The notes under the pieces are model-generated. The model had not been told where the DNA came from and searched no databases. It was given only the letters and a program-made list of their open reading frames with translations. Of a stretch of 64,000 nucleotides of DNA, positions 32,301-46,365 are shown piece by piece; position 1 is the first letter of the stretch; each line of letters starts with the position of its first letter. Source of the DNA: Dysidea avara (lineage: Eukaryota > Porifera > Demospongiae > Dictyoceratida > Dysideidae); contig NC_089274.1 of NCBI RefSeq assembly GCF_963678975.1, forward strand, positions 1,042,001 through 1,106,000, given 5' to 3'. Both the position numbers and the translations under genes were made by a program.

Positions 32301-32590
32301 AGTAATGACCTTTATCTCTTGACCAAACTAGTTCCAGCGCTTCAATACATACCGGTCCAGCTACAGCACTGAAGTATCCATATAGTGGATCAGGAGGCAT
32401 GCCTACGCCGGGTGGCATTCCTACCCCTGGTGGCATCCCTGGGCCGGGTGGCATACCTGGGCCTGGTGGCATCCCGCCCATGGGCGGCATTCCACCGGGA
32501 GGCGGCATTCCTGGCTGCGATTAGCAATGTCACAAAATGAACAGTATTAAGTGGTAAATAACTTACTGCTCCATATCCTGGGTACGCCAT
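29343..32590 (-). CDS. SRI: Sorcin-like penta-EF-hand protein
   Basis: Calcium-dependent adaptor of the penta-EF-hand family. Exons: 32590-32567, 32514-32353, 32063-31994, 31946-31903, 31632-31564, 31512-31434, 31383-31270, 29942-29884 and 29423-29385. The N terminus MAYPGYGA plus repeated GMPPGPG is the Gly/Pro-rich arm of sorcin and peflin; [12 protein letters not shown] with [18 protein letters not shown] is nearly diagnostic for sorcin. Canonical loops are visible in EF2 ([12 protein letters not shown]) and EF3 ([12 protein letters not shown]); EF4 ([11 protein letters not shown]) and EF5 are weaker. The C terminus is unsettled: after YDE the model continues [13 protein letters not shown], which either reads through to a stop at 29343 or splices at a GTGAGT to an exon near 28988. 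Peflin is the alternative assignment. Confidence 0.87.
29943..31269. other. Intron 7 of the sorcin gene
   Basis: 1.3 kb with no recognised exon or element with clear ends. Phrases around 30090-30220 and 30600-30700 (GGCCTTTTCATACTACAG / GAAAAGGCCTAGC) look like inverted ends of a further repeat of about 600 bp. Confidence 0.4.
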
Positions 32591-32707
32591 TTACACCAAA
32601 CTTTTGAGTTCAAATCCTAAAAGTAGCGAAGGGATGTGAAAGCGGCGTTTTACGGTAGACAACGAAGTCTTGTGCACGTGCACGGGTTGACGTCACGCAA
32701 CAAATTT
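32591..32707. promoter_or_regulatory. Bidirectional promoter sorcin / EAF
   Basis: 117 bp between divergent start codons. Contains the 12-bp palindrome GTGCACGTGCAC (32672-32683) with a CACGTG core and a full CRE, TGACGTCA, at 32688-32695, 12 bp before the EAF ATG. Confidence 0.7.
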
Positions 32708-35700
32708 ATGGCTGTTCCTGCCCTACCTGTAACCAATGGCGTGTCCTACAAAGTCAAGTTGGGGAAGAGTTTTAGTGACAGAAATAATAACGCGTTTCAT
32801 ACTATTAGCTGTAAGGTACCGACTTTGTGTATCCTAATAAATTGGTGCAACACTACAGATGATTTCAAGCCAATGTCAGTAGACTACTCAAAGCCCGCCA
32901 GAATGAGGGTGTCTGAGGATGAAGTAATTGTGTCTGTACCTAATGTACAAGTATGTTTGATATGGTATAGGTAGACCAATATTTTCAAAGGACACATTTG
33001 CTGTGTTGTCGTTTTGCTTAATATGTACATTGTGCCGGTACTGGTTAACAAGTACAAACAGCTATTGTGCCAGCATAGTAGTATGCCCCGAGTATTTGAC
33101 TTTAGGGCACGCGACCAGTAGTTTGCCTCAAGTCTTGTACTTTAGGGCACGCGACAAGTAGTGTTAGGGTCGGGTTCAGCTTTGGTTTCTTCTTCACTTC
33201 AGTTGGATATTTATAAGGTAGAAACTAACACAGATCGGTAGCTGCAGCACCAGTGGTATAGTGGTTACGAGTATGGACCATGATTATGGATGCCAGTGTT
33301 TGAGCCCTACTTTTTTTTTTTTTTTTTTTTGCTTAGGTTTATTGTCCAAGTTTTTTTTTTTTTTTTTTTTTTTAATGCACATAACTTCTCAGTAGCCTCC
33401 ACTGCTGGCAAAATATCTGGCAATACAGTGCAACCTGTGCCAGCTCTATATAACCTGCCAAATATGTAATCAGTTACCTCTACCTGGTCTGGCTATGTAA
33501 GACTGTAATCATCATGTGCATAGAGTTTGTGTGTGTGTGCGTGCATGCTCCACCCAGTATAGAGGTTTTCAGAAGAATCCAAAAACACGTGTATTTATGG
33601 AAAGCTATTACATTTGAACTTAATAGCCGTGATGTTTTATGGAACTTAGGTCACTATGGACGTATAAAACATGGGATGTTCTATTGGCATCTTGAAAACC
33701 ACCAGTGCGAATTGGCTACCAAAAGAATATATGTTATTAACCACTATATACCCATATTGTTTGTGGAGTATTGTGGCTAAAGCTGCTGAACTGTGGCTGG
33801 TGGGGGCTAATTTTGCATTTGGCCACAAACTTCTTGGTGACTAAAGCATACTTAGTCACTGACTTTTCTTCAAAATGTAGTGCTTCATTTACCACATTCA
33901 TCCTTCACTGTTTCTCTCTAACAAAATTCATACGTCCAGAAGTCTGAAGTGCATCTATTATTTTCACACAATTTCCAATATTTCTTGTAGATTGTTGCAA
34001 CTATTACATGGCATAAGGTCAGACGTAATGGCATCCTGTAAATATACATGTTTTCAGATTCTTATGAAAACCTCTATAGATAGTTGTTATCATGTTGTAT
34101 TAAAGGCAGAATCAGAGGAGCATGTAACTCAATTCAGAGGTGGTAAGAAGATATGTCAGAAGGAGTGTGTTCTAATCATCAACACAAAGACTAGGGTAAT
34201 TCCCTTCCTGGTAGTATCACATGAATCGTCTTGTTGTTACCATATTAGGAAGCCACACTAGAGAGGGTCACCAATACAGTACAACTGAAAGTGTTGAGGT
34301 AAGATCACATGATCACAGAGGTGTTGACTGTATCTGTGGGTTAGATGTTAAGTGTACAGTGTTAATTATTTAAAAGTCTCACCGTATTCTATCATCATAT
34401 CACATGATTTTGGATATGTTGTGATACCATCTAGATAGAGGCATCTAGGGACAATTAATTTGATAGTTGATAAATTACTATTGAGTGAATGAATCATCCA
34501 CTAGTAATATATTCACTTAAAATACCTTTTGAAGAACAAAATGTCATTTTTCCCTCCTACAGACAATATGCAACACAAACAGTAGTCGCTGATACTGATA
34601 GTGGAAAACCATCAATGCTATTACTGTTAGTCTAGTTGCTATGCAGCTTATTACTGTTAGTCTAGTTGCTATGCGGCTTTGTCTTACGTACATGATTCAC
34701 ATCATTGTCAAATAACACCTGTCTTTGTGTGCATGATGCCATTACGAAACTGTAAATTTTAATGAGTATGAATAATGTTGACTTGAAATTTAATGTGATG
34801 AGTATACATGCTTGTTTAGAGAGCATATTATATAAATTGATAACTTGTGTGGTTACCATATTTATCTGTATAGAGGTCTTTCGATAAGTCCAAGAATTGA
34901 ATGCAGATTACTATTATGAATGTGAATAGGTCATGTACAGACTACTGGACATGTAAACTATTGAGCATTCTATTAGCATCTTGAAAACTACCAGTGATAA
35001 ACAGATGTATATCAGTATTGTGTAGGGAGACTGGTGGCTGCAGCTATTAAACTATGCCTTGTAGAATTAATCACACATTTGGTCTAGAACTTCTTAAGTA
35101 GTGAAAAAAATGGACTTTTTTCAAAGTATACTAGTAGTATACTACTAGATAGTTTTTGTTTGTATCACTACAACCTTCACTTTGTCTTTGAACACGCAGC
35201 CTCTAACAACCATCACTAAAATTGTACTAATGTGTCTTCCCGTCCAGGAACCTTAAAGCGTAACTAATACTTTTTACACAATTTCCGATAAGTTTCATAA
35301 ATTCTTATGGCAATTCACATGTAATATACACATGTCTTGGATTTTCAAAAGACCTCTGTAGACACTGTATAGAGGCTAGCTCATTTATTTCCTGTAATCT
35401 TGTGAACCAGCTGAAATGTCTTGTTTGTCCTTGTAGCAGCTACAGTTTGACAAGTTTCACTGGTTGTAGTAAACCTTGTAAATGAAGCTATTGTAATCTC
35501 ATACAAGACCATGTATTAAGGTAGCCCCACGGGCCTTCATTTAAGATCTGGTGTTCAGGCTTTAATTAGATAATATGGTAGTGATTTAGCCTGTTCCTAA
35601 GTATGAATATCAAATAAATGTCACTTATAAAGCTACAGGTTATATATATATATACAAATTTATTTATTGTACAGTTAGCGTCATTAGTAAAAACAAGGCT

Positions 35701-38179
35701 TGCAGCAAGACAGCTGTATACATGACTTGTCAAGATAGCCCAGAGTAACGTGGTTTTTTGTCTGAAATATAAGGAATAAGTGTTCTTACTTTACTTGTAA
35801 TCCCACAATTACATTTCCACACAAATTATTATTGTGTTATGTACACGGATAATATATATGTTGCACATGGATTGAAAACGTGCATATAAAATGTATTACG
35901 AATAGTATGTTTTATAGTCTTTGTAGTGGAGACTAGTGTAGAATAACGTGATTTTCTCACAGTTTCAGAATGTTTCTGAAATGTATAGGACCTTTTCGTC
36001 AAGTAGTAGTGTCTTTTATCATCCCTGAAGTTTTTCATTGTTGGGCGTTGCATAGTTTAACAGTTAACTACACTGTTTGTGGTTAGTATGTTGCTCTGGT
36101 ATGTTTGTGTGGGCTAATCTCTGACTTGGTAATGGCGAAAGAAAGGATAGCCACTCAATTTATAGTAGTATAAGTCAACACTGAATTATTGAGTGGATGA
36201 GGCATGAATGTAATGGAAAGTTTGTGTAGGCAAATCATGGCAGTTAGAGCATGTACTTACATAGGCTTGGTATACGTGAAAGAACAATATCTGTTCTGTT
36301 TCTTTAGCAACACAACGTGGTAGGTTGGCATCGTGTGAAGCTACACCACAATGAAACGTTCAGGCAACTATGCACCTGGCAACAGGAACCACCAATACGC
36401 ACTCACAGACACTCAAGTGGGAGCTCTTCATTCCATTACTATTCGTTAGAAGAATAAGTACTAGAATCAGTTTCATATAAAATATTGTCTTCCTCTGCGT
36501 AAATGGCTAGTTTCACCATGAATTAAATTTCTCCTTAAACTTTATTACAAGGAATGTTTCACCGTTTCGTGAAATTTACGGACTTGTTTCCAATCCATGT
36601 GCAACATATATATTATCTGTGGTTATGTGCATACTCCGTAGACCAGCAAAGGAAAGGAGTAAAGTACCAGCCAAGATGCCAGATAGGTCAATATCTCCCC
36701 TACCAAACCCTCCCACTGGCCACTCCTTGAAGCTACCAAACAAACTCACAAACACATCGAGGTCACAGAGCCCCTCTGTTGGGGGACGACCTCCTAAGAA
36801 GAAGAAAAAGACAGCAACAGTTAGTGGAGTGACTGTAAAGGAAGATACTATTCCAGTGGCAGTGCCAGTAACTCAAGAACCAGTGGCACTTCTACCTGAT
36901 ACTAGTAGTAGCTCTAAGAGTAAATCTGACGCTTCTAAACCATCCACACACCCAACAGCACCTGTCTCCAGTTTGTCATCATCTCTGTCATCCAGTGACT
37001 CAGAGTTGGAAGAGGTTACTGGTATCTCCATGCCGACAATCACTCCTGGTAACATGGTGGCTACAGCAGCAGCTCATGGTAATAATGTGGGCATGGCTAA
37101 GAGAGGGAGGGGCTATGATGGGAGCAGCAGCAGCAGTGGCAGTGATAGTGGGGGCAGTAGCTCAGGATCAGCAAGTGACAGTGATGAGGTAATATTGCAT
37201 CATATCCTGGTGGAGTCGTTTTTGTGGAGACTCTGTGACAACAAAATTTCTATTTGTGTCGTAGGTGTGTATTGCATTGCATTGTGTTTGTGTCTGTGTG
37301 TATGTGTGTATTGCATTGTGTTTGTGTCTGTGTATAGGTGTGTATTGCATTGTGTTTGTGTCTGTGTGTATGTGTGTATTGCATTGTGTTTGTGTCTGTG
37401 TGTAGGTGTGTATTGCATTGTGTTTGTGTCTGTGTGTACAGTAGGTGTGTATTGCATTGTGTTTGTGTCTGTGTGTACAGTATGTGTGTATTGCATTGTG
37501 TTTGTGTCTGTGTATCATTGTGTTTGTGTCTGTGTGTAGGTGTGTGTTGCATTGTGTTTGTGTCTGTATGTGAAAAATCCAAACTAAGTGTGGCTAATTG
37601 TGGTTATCTAATATGAACATCTTATTGTCCGTGTAACAGCCTGGCACATTACATAAAGTTTTCACTGTTACAGGAAGATGATTCCAATCATATAAAGCAT
37701 CCTTCACCTCGACGACCATCCATGTCTGTTTTACGTAAGTGCTATTTCTACTCATTTGACAGGGAGACTTAACCACAGAAGTATTTTAGAAATCACACCA
37801 TTCATCACAAGACATAAACATTGCACACAAGACATATAAAACCTGCAAAAATGGTGGCAAAATTATTGAATTTAGTCCACAAAGTCTGGTATGTAATAGC
37901 TCCACTTTGCTGTGACTAACTAATTCACATACATATTGGTCAGAGCAATTGTCCTGTGATATAGCATTTGTCCAACTGCTCTTAGAGTTGATAAAATGGT
38001 CAAAGAAAAGAATTTGTGTAAATGTTTTCCCAAAAAAATTACCCTATTTCTTAAATTTGCCAACATTTTCTCTCTTGCACTGTCATACCCTCTTTGTCTC
38101 ACATGAGCATTGTATACCTGCTCCCACAGATAATGACCTTCGTCTCAGTGACTCCAGCTCAGAATCAGAGAGTGATTAA
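32708..38179 (+). CDS. EAF: ELL-associated factor
   Basis: Transcription-elongation cofactor that binds ELL in the super elongation complex. Complete gene of 330 codons in seven exons: 32708-32810, 32859-32950, 34106-34195, 34249-34298, 36642-37188, 37674-37734 and 38130-38179. The N-terminal EAF domain is clear: KLGKSFSDRNNNAFHTIS, then YDFKPMSVD, then GGKKICQKECVLIINTKT. Exon 5 encodes the Ser/Pro-rich part with a KKKKK cluster, a long Ser run and SDSDE; the end NDLRLSDSSSESESD matches the conserved EAF C terminus. Intron 1 is 48 bp. Introns 2, 4 and 5 contain MITEs or a minisatellite. Whether vertebrate EAF1 or EAF2 is closer cannot be told here. A truncated copy of intron 4/exon 5 lies at 43780-44505. 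Confidence 0.93.
33241..33311 (+). repeat. tRNA-derived SINE head or tRNA pseudogene
   Basis: CAGTGGTATAGTGGTTACGA resembles a pol III box A, and GTGTTTGAGCCC about 40 bp later resembles box B, followed by two poly-T runs (about 33310-33330, 33352-33374). No clean cloverleaf forms, so it is not called a tRNA. It lies in EAF intron 2. Confidence 0.45.
33557..34080. mobile_element. MITE with TATAGAGGTTTTC ends, copy 1
   Basis: TIRs TATAGAGGTTTTCAGAAGAA and reverse complement. The internal phrase ATTGGCATCTTGAAAACCACC is shared with the copy at 34872-35360. The right end lies about 25 bp before EAF exon 3. Confidence 0.7.
34872..35360. mobile_element. MITE with TATAGAGGTCTTTC ends, copy 2
   Basis: Same family and orientation as 33557-34080, in EAF intron 4. 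Ends are more diverged. Confidence 0.65.
35835..36630. mobile_element. 0.8-kb TIR element reaching EAF exon 5 acceptor
   Basis: TIRs of about 40 bp: the left sequence CGGATAATATATATGTTGCA and following ACATGGATTG are mirrored at the right (CCAATCCATGTGCAACATAT). The right end is within about 12 bp of the exon 5 acceptor at 36641, so the branch point and pyrimidine tract lie in or beside the element. The truncated EAF copy at 43780-44505 lacks it. Confidence 0.65.
37262..37570. repeat. GT-rich minisatellite, units of about 32-34 bp, 8-9 copies
   Basis: Repeats of TGTGTATTGCATTGTGTTTG followed by TGTCTGTGTGTA, with small length variants. It lies in EAF intron 5, 75 bp after the donor of exon 5; frames open through it are not coding. 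Confidence 0.9.
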
Positions 38180-38577
38180 TTTAAACAATTGTAACATGTA
38201 ATTCAGCAAATGAAATTATGTCTTTTGTACGGTTTATTGCATGTATAACAATTAATCAGTGTGTAAAAAATACAGATAATTGTAGTACATTTGAAATTAT
38301 ACATGGAAACTTGTACTGTCGTAAGCTTGGACATAATGGTAAGCTTCATTTTTTTACTGAGGAGCTACAACTTTGCATGAAACAGAATAGGTGGATACTC
38401 AGATACAATTTTAAAAAATTTAAAAAACAGTGTAGGAAAGTCCAACTAAGATGGAATAGTTGAAGTGTGCTTGCATATTCTAATAGAGCAGTTATATCAG
38501 TTGTCTAGACCATAATTATGGTTGAAGCACAGTAAGTATAAGAGTATTGCTTAAAGCAAAATAGGCAGTTCCAATAG
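38180..38577. other. EAF 3' flank
   Basis: Likely 3' UTR and spacer. An ATTCTAATAGAGCAGT motif of the dispersed family is at 38475-38493. The open frame at 38218-38463 has no recognised motif. Confidence 0.45.
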
Positions 38578-39665
38578 CATTTGGTGTTTAGAGAAGCAAG
38601 TTGGAGTGTGTGAAGGTTATATAGTTTCACTACATCCTGTAGTACAGCATTATAAAGTGTCCCCAAGCTTTGTTCACTTACCATCTGGTTTGTGTTGTTC
38701 TCTGTCCGGGAAATTGGTGGTTGATTATGGTGCTGTTGCTGACATGTCCGTGTTGTGGTGGCTTCAGTCACGATTGCATCTACCTGTGAAGGTACCAGGG
38801 ACTGCAGTTGTTCCACTCTTGAAGAAGTTACTAGACTATCTGTCTTAGTACCTGTAGAATCTAGAGCTATAAGCTAGGCATGAATAAAACCTACACACCG
38901 TCATGAATGTAAATCAGAGAACTAGCTCGCTTGACTCTGTGAAAGTCCACATAACCTAGAACATAATGTGTTGCCAAGCAGCTTTAGATGTCTGTGTCTC
39001 ACCTGCTGTATTCAAAACAATGGTCAGCTCACTGTTTGATCAATTGTGTAGTCTCTCCTGCCATTCACCCTCAGCGCTGACTTTGTCCATAAGTTAGTGT
39101 CATGGAAGCACCATAACTGCTGACTCTGACACTTCATCCATATGCTTCTCCTGATGTGCACTACTATTGGGTGGTAGTTGCACACAGTTGGATTAGCCAT
39201 GTAATAAGTACAAATGCAACATAAGCATATATTCTATGATGAGCTGTCTTCATTGTTTAAGTACTTGTACTGATCATCCAGAATACTACATCTCCTTCAA
39301 CTAACTCATGTAATATATGTTTCCTATCTGCAAATTAACTTTTAAATATATAATATCTAGATCAATGATAACATACCAAGTTCCATTCTTATCATCCATC
39401 TCGTGCTGAGCAAATCAGAGGTGCTTGGTCAAGATGAGCTGTCTTTAAGAAACACCATCTTCCACATGTCAACCAACTCTCCATAAATCTCATAATGTTG
39501 TTGGTAATAACTGTATTAACAGTATTTGTCATAAGCTACCAGGTCAGTGATTTGGCGATCTTCATAGCAACCAACCTGTAACATTTTATGGTCACATGAG
39601 GTGGAGGTCATACCTTAAACAATGCCATCTCATTTGATGCCTTTTCACCAAATTTTATCCCATAG
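38578..39665 (-). pseudogene. 5'-truncated copy of the 51461-55934 kinase gene
   Basis: Unprocessed pseudogene: sequences matching exons 12, 11, 9, 8, 7 and part of 6 of the kinase gene follow in the same order with intron remnants, so it arose from DNA rather than mRNA. The exon 11 part (38680-38852) keeps one unit of the TSPR...QLQSLVPSQ repeat that is present three times in the intact gene. Exons are shortened by deletions and frames are broken; the kinase catalytic core is missing except for the C-lobe segment of exons 7-6. Confidence 0.85.
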
Positions 39666-42420
<2,755 letters not shown>

Positions 42421-42524
42421 CCTTCCAATACCTAACTACAACTTGATATTTCAAGCAATAATCCTTCACAAAGTGGTTATACCATTTTCACCATCTATTT
42501 TAACTAGTCTATAGCTAGCAGAAG

Positions 42525-42625
42525 TGCTTGGTAGATTTATGAAACACCATCTTCCACATGTCAACCAACTCTCCATACATCTCATAATGTTGTTGGTAAT
42601 AACTATATTTGTCCCGGTATAACTG
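42525..42625 (-). pseudogene. Third copy of a kinase exon 7 fragment
   Basis: About 100 bp matching 53625-53740 (complement of ...DMWKMVFRK) and the pseudogene at about 39420-39530. It shares some variants with the pseudogene (CTCTCCATA, GGTAATAACT) but keeps TATATTTGTCCC of the intact gene. Confidence 0.75.
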
Positions 42626-43779
42626 TATCGTAATAGTGGTATCCGTGGTATCCCCTAGAAATGTTTTCATTAAGAATCAACATAGAAAGCATCAAGTGAC
42701 CCTAACACATCAGTACATTTTTTACCATTAATGTTTTTCTGTCACAGTTTATAAGATTGTTGCAACTGGTAATTTATTTCCTTAAAGCCACCAGTCCCAT
42801 CAATCAAGCAACTTAACTTTACACCTAATAATGAGCGTAATAAATCTATTCAGTACAAAATTTTTAATCCATGCATGTAGCTATACTTGTAACCTTTGGC
42901 AATAAAATTAATGGTATAGCAATATTATCTGATTATAATATCGTGGTGCTGCTGACTGGTATGACATTGGAATAATATAATATTATAATATTAATGTACA
43001 AACTCAACAAGAATATTACGTGCATATTATAACCAAAAGACAGGGCCAGAACCTTGACTTTTATATATTTGGCATAGCCGTTCTTCCATGCAATAGTGTA
43101 CAAGAAAAAGAAAACAAAAACAAACAAACAAACAAACAAACAAACAAACAAAGCACAACAGTAATAACCACATAAGTACAGAAGCAAAAAAAGTACAATA
43201 CAATTGCACAGTTAAGAAACAACATAAATACACCACACACAAAAATTACACATAAAATAATGGAAAAGTAGAGGACAGCTACTAGTGTAAAAACATTGGG
43301 ATACTCTAATAGAGCAGTCATCACAATATACAGTCATCATGATACTCTAACAATAGAACATTCGGCATAGAATATAACAACTGTTTTAATTACACTGCTT
43401 GGTCTAAGCCATCAGTGTTAATTGTCTTTTCAAAAGTTTTATTGAGCCATTGCATTGAGCTAACTGATCATGTCATGCGTTTGTAATTACAATTTAAAAA
43501 TAGCCTCCTGCATGCATGCCATTTCAAAGCATATATTTTCCTGGGGGAACATTGACCCTAGACCCCCAGCTTGGCATTCTGATGCATGTTGCATGTGCTT
43601 GGAACATGCAGTTAAGAAGCAGATAATCTCTGACTTAAATTATCACATCAAATCAATAAAAGTAGTGTGGCCTCCATTGCAGGCCTGATCACTCAAAATC
43701 TCTGGGCTCTTAGTAAGAATATGAAGAATGTGATTTACATTCACAAAACAAGTGGTTGAACTGACTATGTATAGTTAAC
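42626..43779. other. Non-coding spacer
   Basis: A (CAAA)n run at about 43110-43150 and ACTCTAATAGA motifs at 43301-43320 and 43342-43360. No gene seen. Confidence 0.5.
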
Positions 43780-44505
43780 TCCATAAATAAAACAAAGCTT
43801 GCAGCAAGACAGGTGCATACATGACTGGTAACTTAACCCTCTTCTAAGAACAACGTTTTTGTCTGAAACATAAGGAATAATGTCCTTGCTTTATGAAGAA
43901 ACATAATTACAGTACTTGTAATCCCACAATTTCATTTACACACAAATTATTATTGTACTATAGTATGTTCACGTTGAGCTGAATCCTCAAAAACATTTAA
44001 TAACTCATGGATGCAATTACACATGATCTTGAAAATTGGCTCATTTGTAGTACTGTTTGATCCGCTAAAAATAATTTGAAATCTTTTTGTTCAAATGTTT
44101 GACATGATATTTACGGCCAATCAAAATTTTCACAATACATTTCCTATGGGGAAGCCATATAAGTACAGTGTCCATTACAGCCCTTTCCCGAACTTGTAAT
44201 GGAGCCAAACCATACATGTCTGTTGTTGACACCTTTGCTGTTACCAATAATCATCTGGTTGGCTGAAATGTTAACTCTGTTGAGAAAAAAATCCACATTT
44301 AATTTTTAGCTGTTTTTCAGGATTCAGCTCAACATGAACATACTATATGTGTGTACTCCATAAACCAAAGGAAAGGAGTAAAGTACCAGCCAAGATGCCA
44401 GATAGGTTAATATCTCCCCTGCCTAACCCTCCCACTGGCCACTCCTTGAAGCTACCAAACAAACTCACAAACACATCGAGGTCACAGAACCCCCTGTTGA
44501 GGACA
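43780..44505 (+). pseudogene. Truncated copy of EAF intron 4 and exon 5
   Basis: 43780-43955 matches 35685-35835 of EAF intron 4. 44350-44505 matches 36625-36790, from the exon 5 acceptor region (here CCATAAACC instead of CCGTAGACC, losing the AG) through codons for KERSKVPAKMPDR to the GRPP region, with a stop introduced (AGGTTAATA) and then loss of homology. Between them sits the MITE at 43961-44345 in place of the 0.8-kb element of the intact gene. No EAF domain remains. Confidence 0.88.
43961..44345. mobile_element. MITE, family of 18021-18402
   Basis: Same TIRs (TAGTATGTTCACGTTGAGC) and about the same length, internal sequence in reverse orientation, TA flanks. Inserted inside the truncated EAF copy. 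Confidence 0.85.
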
Positions 44506-46365
44506 ACAGTAAATTTGTGAAGATTAATATTAAGTGACTCACATTTCTTCAGAAAAAATTGATCTCAGAAAGCTACGAATTTTCCCTGCTTTGTAGAAAT
44601 GAATCTATGTCATGCTTTTGCCAACATACTATAATGCATGCATATATAGTTTCCAATTTTCAGCCCTTACTTTAAACTTTGCTGCTAGCTACACCGTTTG
44701 TAAATGAATTATCTCTAAATAGGCAAGGCCATGCTAGTAAATTTTTTCTTGAACTGTTACAATGCATACACTATTGGTGGCATAAGTTCTGGATGGTATC
44801 TGACTGCACTTAATCTGCTGACTCATTGCATACACACATGGTTATTGACTTATTGTCAAAGGCAGTGGAGAAGGCTAAAGAGTGGAGGGGGAAACATATT
44901 TTACAGTGGAAGGAGTTTGAGGCACACAATATAGATGGATGGAGAGACTTCCCCCAGGAAAATTTTAGATATGAGCTTTGAGATGGTACTGTAGGTTATT
45001 TGAGTGTTTCTGACAGGTAAATTAATTAAGTAGCTACGTAACACTATATACTCCCCCAGTTCTATGGTCAATGTCAGTTAATAACAGAAGATTTTCTGTT
45101 AATAACTGACATTGACCATAGGGCAGTACCTGAACTCATTCCTGGTACCCATCGGGAACAGAGGATTTTGATGATGACAAAATCTTTAACTTAGTTCTGG
45201 TGAGATTTTCAAATTCAAAATAGCTCAGTTTAAAAGCAGCAATAATAATCAGGTTCGAGGCTGCCCAGGTCCAGTCATGATGGATTTTTTCTCCTTTCTC
45301 CACTTTTTCAAACACACTTTATGTAACAACTTTAAACAGGCTGTAGGACACCTACAGACCTTCAGCACTTGTGTTGTAAAGCCTTAATAAATATAAAAAA
45401 TCCATTTAGGCTATGTAGCTAAGTCATGTAGATCCTCTCTGCTTTGCAAGCTTTGTGCATAATTTTTAGCAAATCATTATCAGTCTGAAGGGGATTCTCC
45501 CAATATATTGGAAGATGGCCAATGTGATATCTGTTTTTAAGAAAGGAGACCAGCAATGCAGGAGCTGATACAGGGGGGGTGGATGGGGTGGCTAGCCACC
45601 CACCATGAATTAAACTACTTTACTTACACATGCAAATCAAAGCATTAATATAAGTACTCATACTAATCATATAAAACACTTGTAGTACACATTTTTCTGT
45701 TATGTTTAGTCACAGACGCTTTACATCAGTGTATTTGTTCAAAATTCAGTGGAAAACTAAATCCTTGTATTGCCAACACTCCGAGGTTACCCAGTGTTTC
45801 ATCACTCATATAGTGGTGCACAACCATGAATGGATTTGCCTGAGACAAGAAAACGTCCTTTCTGCCTCAGTGCTTCTGATGGGTAGTATTGCCAATATGC
45901 AGATGAATTCTCATATATTGGGGAAGAATAGGATCTGCATCTTCACTCAACAAATGAGTTATAGACTTATCCTTTAAAGCTGCACAGAACTTACTGCAGT
46001 GAGTTTTCCATCTAGCAAGCTCACTATCAAGGTTGTCATCTGCTTGCAGTAAATGATTCCATTTAGATTTTAAGATGGTGCATAACTGATGCTCATCTTT
46101 TGTAGCAATTACAAGTGTGCGGGCAGTGTTTCTTTAGGTTCAGTACAAGTGGCCAGCACAAAATTTACATTTATAATTTTCAGTCATAATCATTTCCAGA
46201 TTCAATCTCGGGGGGGGGGGGGGGGGGGGGTTGCCCCCAGACCCCCTAGTAAGACACACATTGAACCTATTAACACAAACACTTTGATAAATCCCCACTT
46301 CATTATATGGCAGTGCTCATTCAATTTGTATAAAAACTAGCAAAAGCATGAAACACCCTTTGATC
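44506..46365. other. Intergenic region with RT scrap
   Basis: No gene. 45440-45570 (+) encodes SLKGILPIYWKMANVISVFK followed by KGDQQCRS, the N-terminal finger motif of LINE reverse transcriptases, without any following RT block. A perfect hairpin is listed separately. A poly-G run of about 20 is at 46210-46230. Confidence 0.55.
45062..45121. repeat. Perfect 28-bp inverted repeat, 4-nt loop
   Basis: Arms 45062-45089 and 45094-45121 are exactly complementary; loop GATT. No TIR element boundary or target duplication is evident. Confidence 0.95.

Noticed and set aside
33241..33311. Functional tRNA gene
   Set aside because: Box A/B-like motifs are present but no cloverleaf with paired acceptor and anticodon stems forms; called a SINE head instead.
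36619..37539. 306-residue frame read as a single exon
   Set aside because: Only 36642-37188 is EAF exon 5; beyond the GTAATA donor it runs into the GT-rich minisatellite.
38218..38463. Separate small gene downstream of EAF
   Set aside because: 81-residue frame in the likely 3' UTR with no motif, promoter or homologue I recognise.
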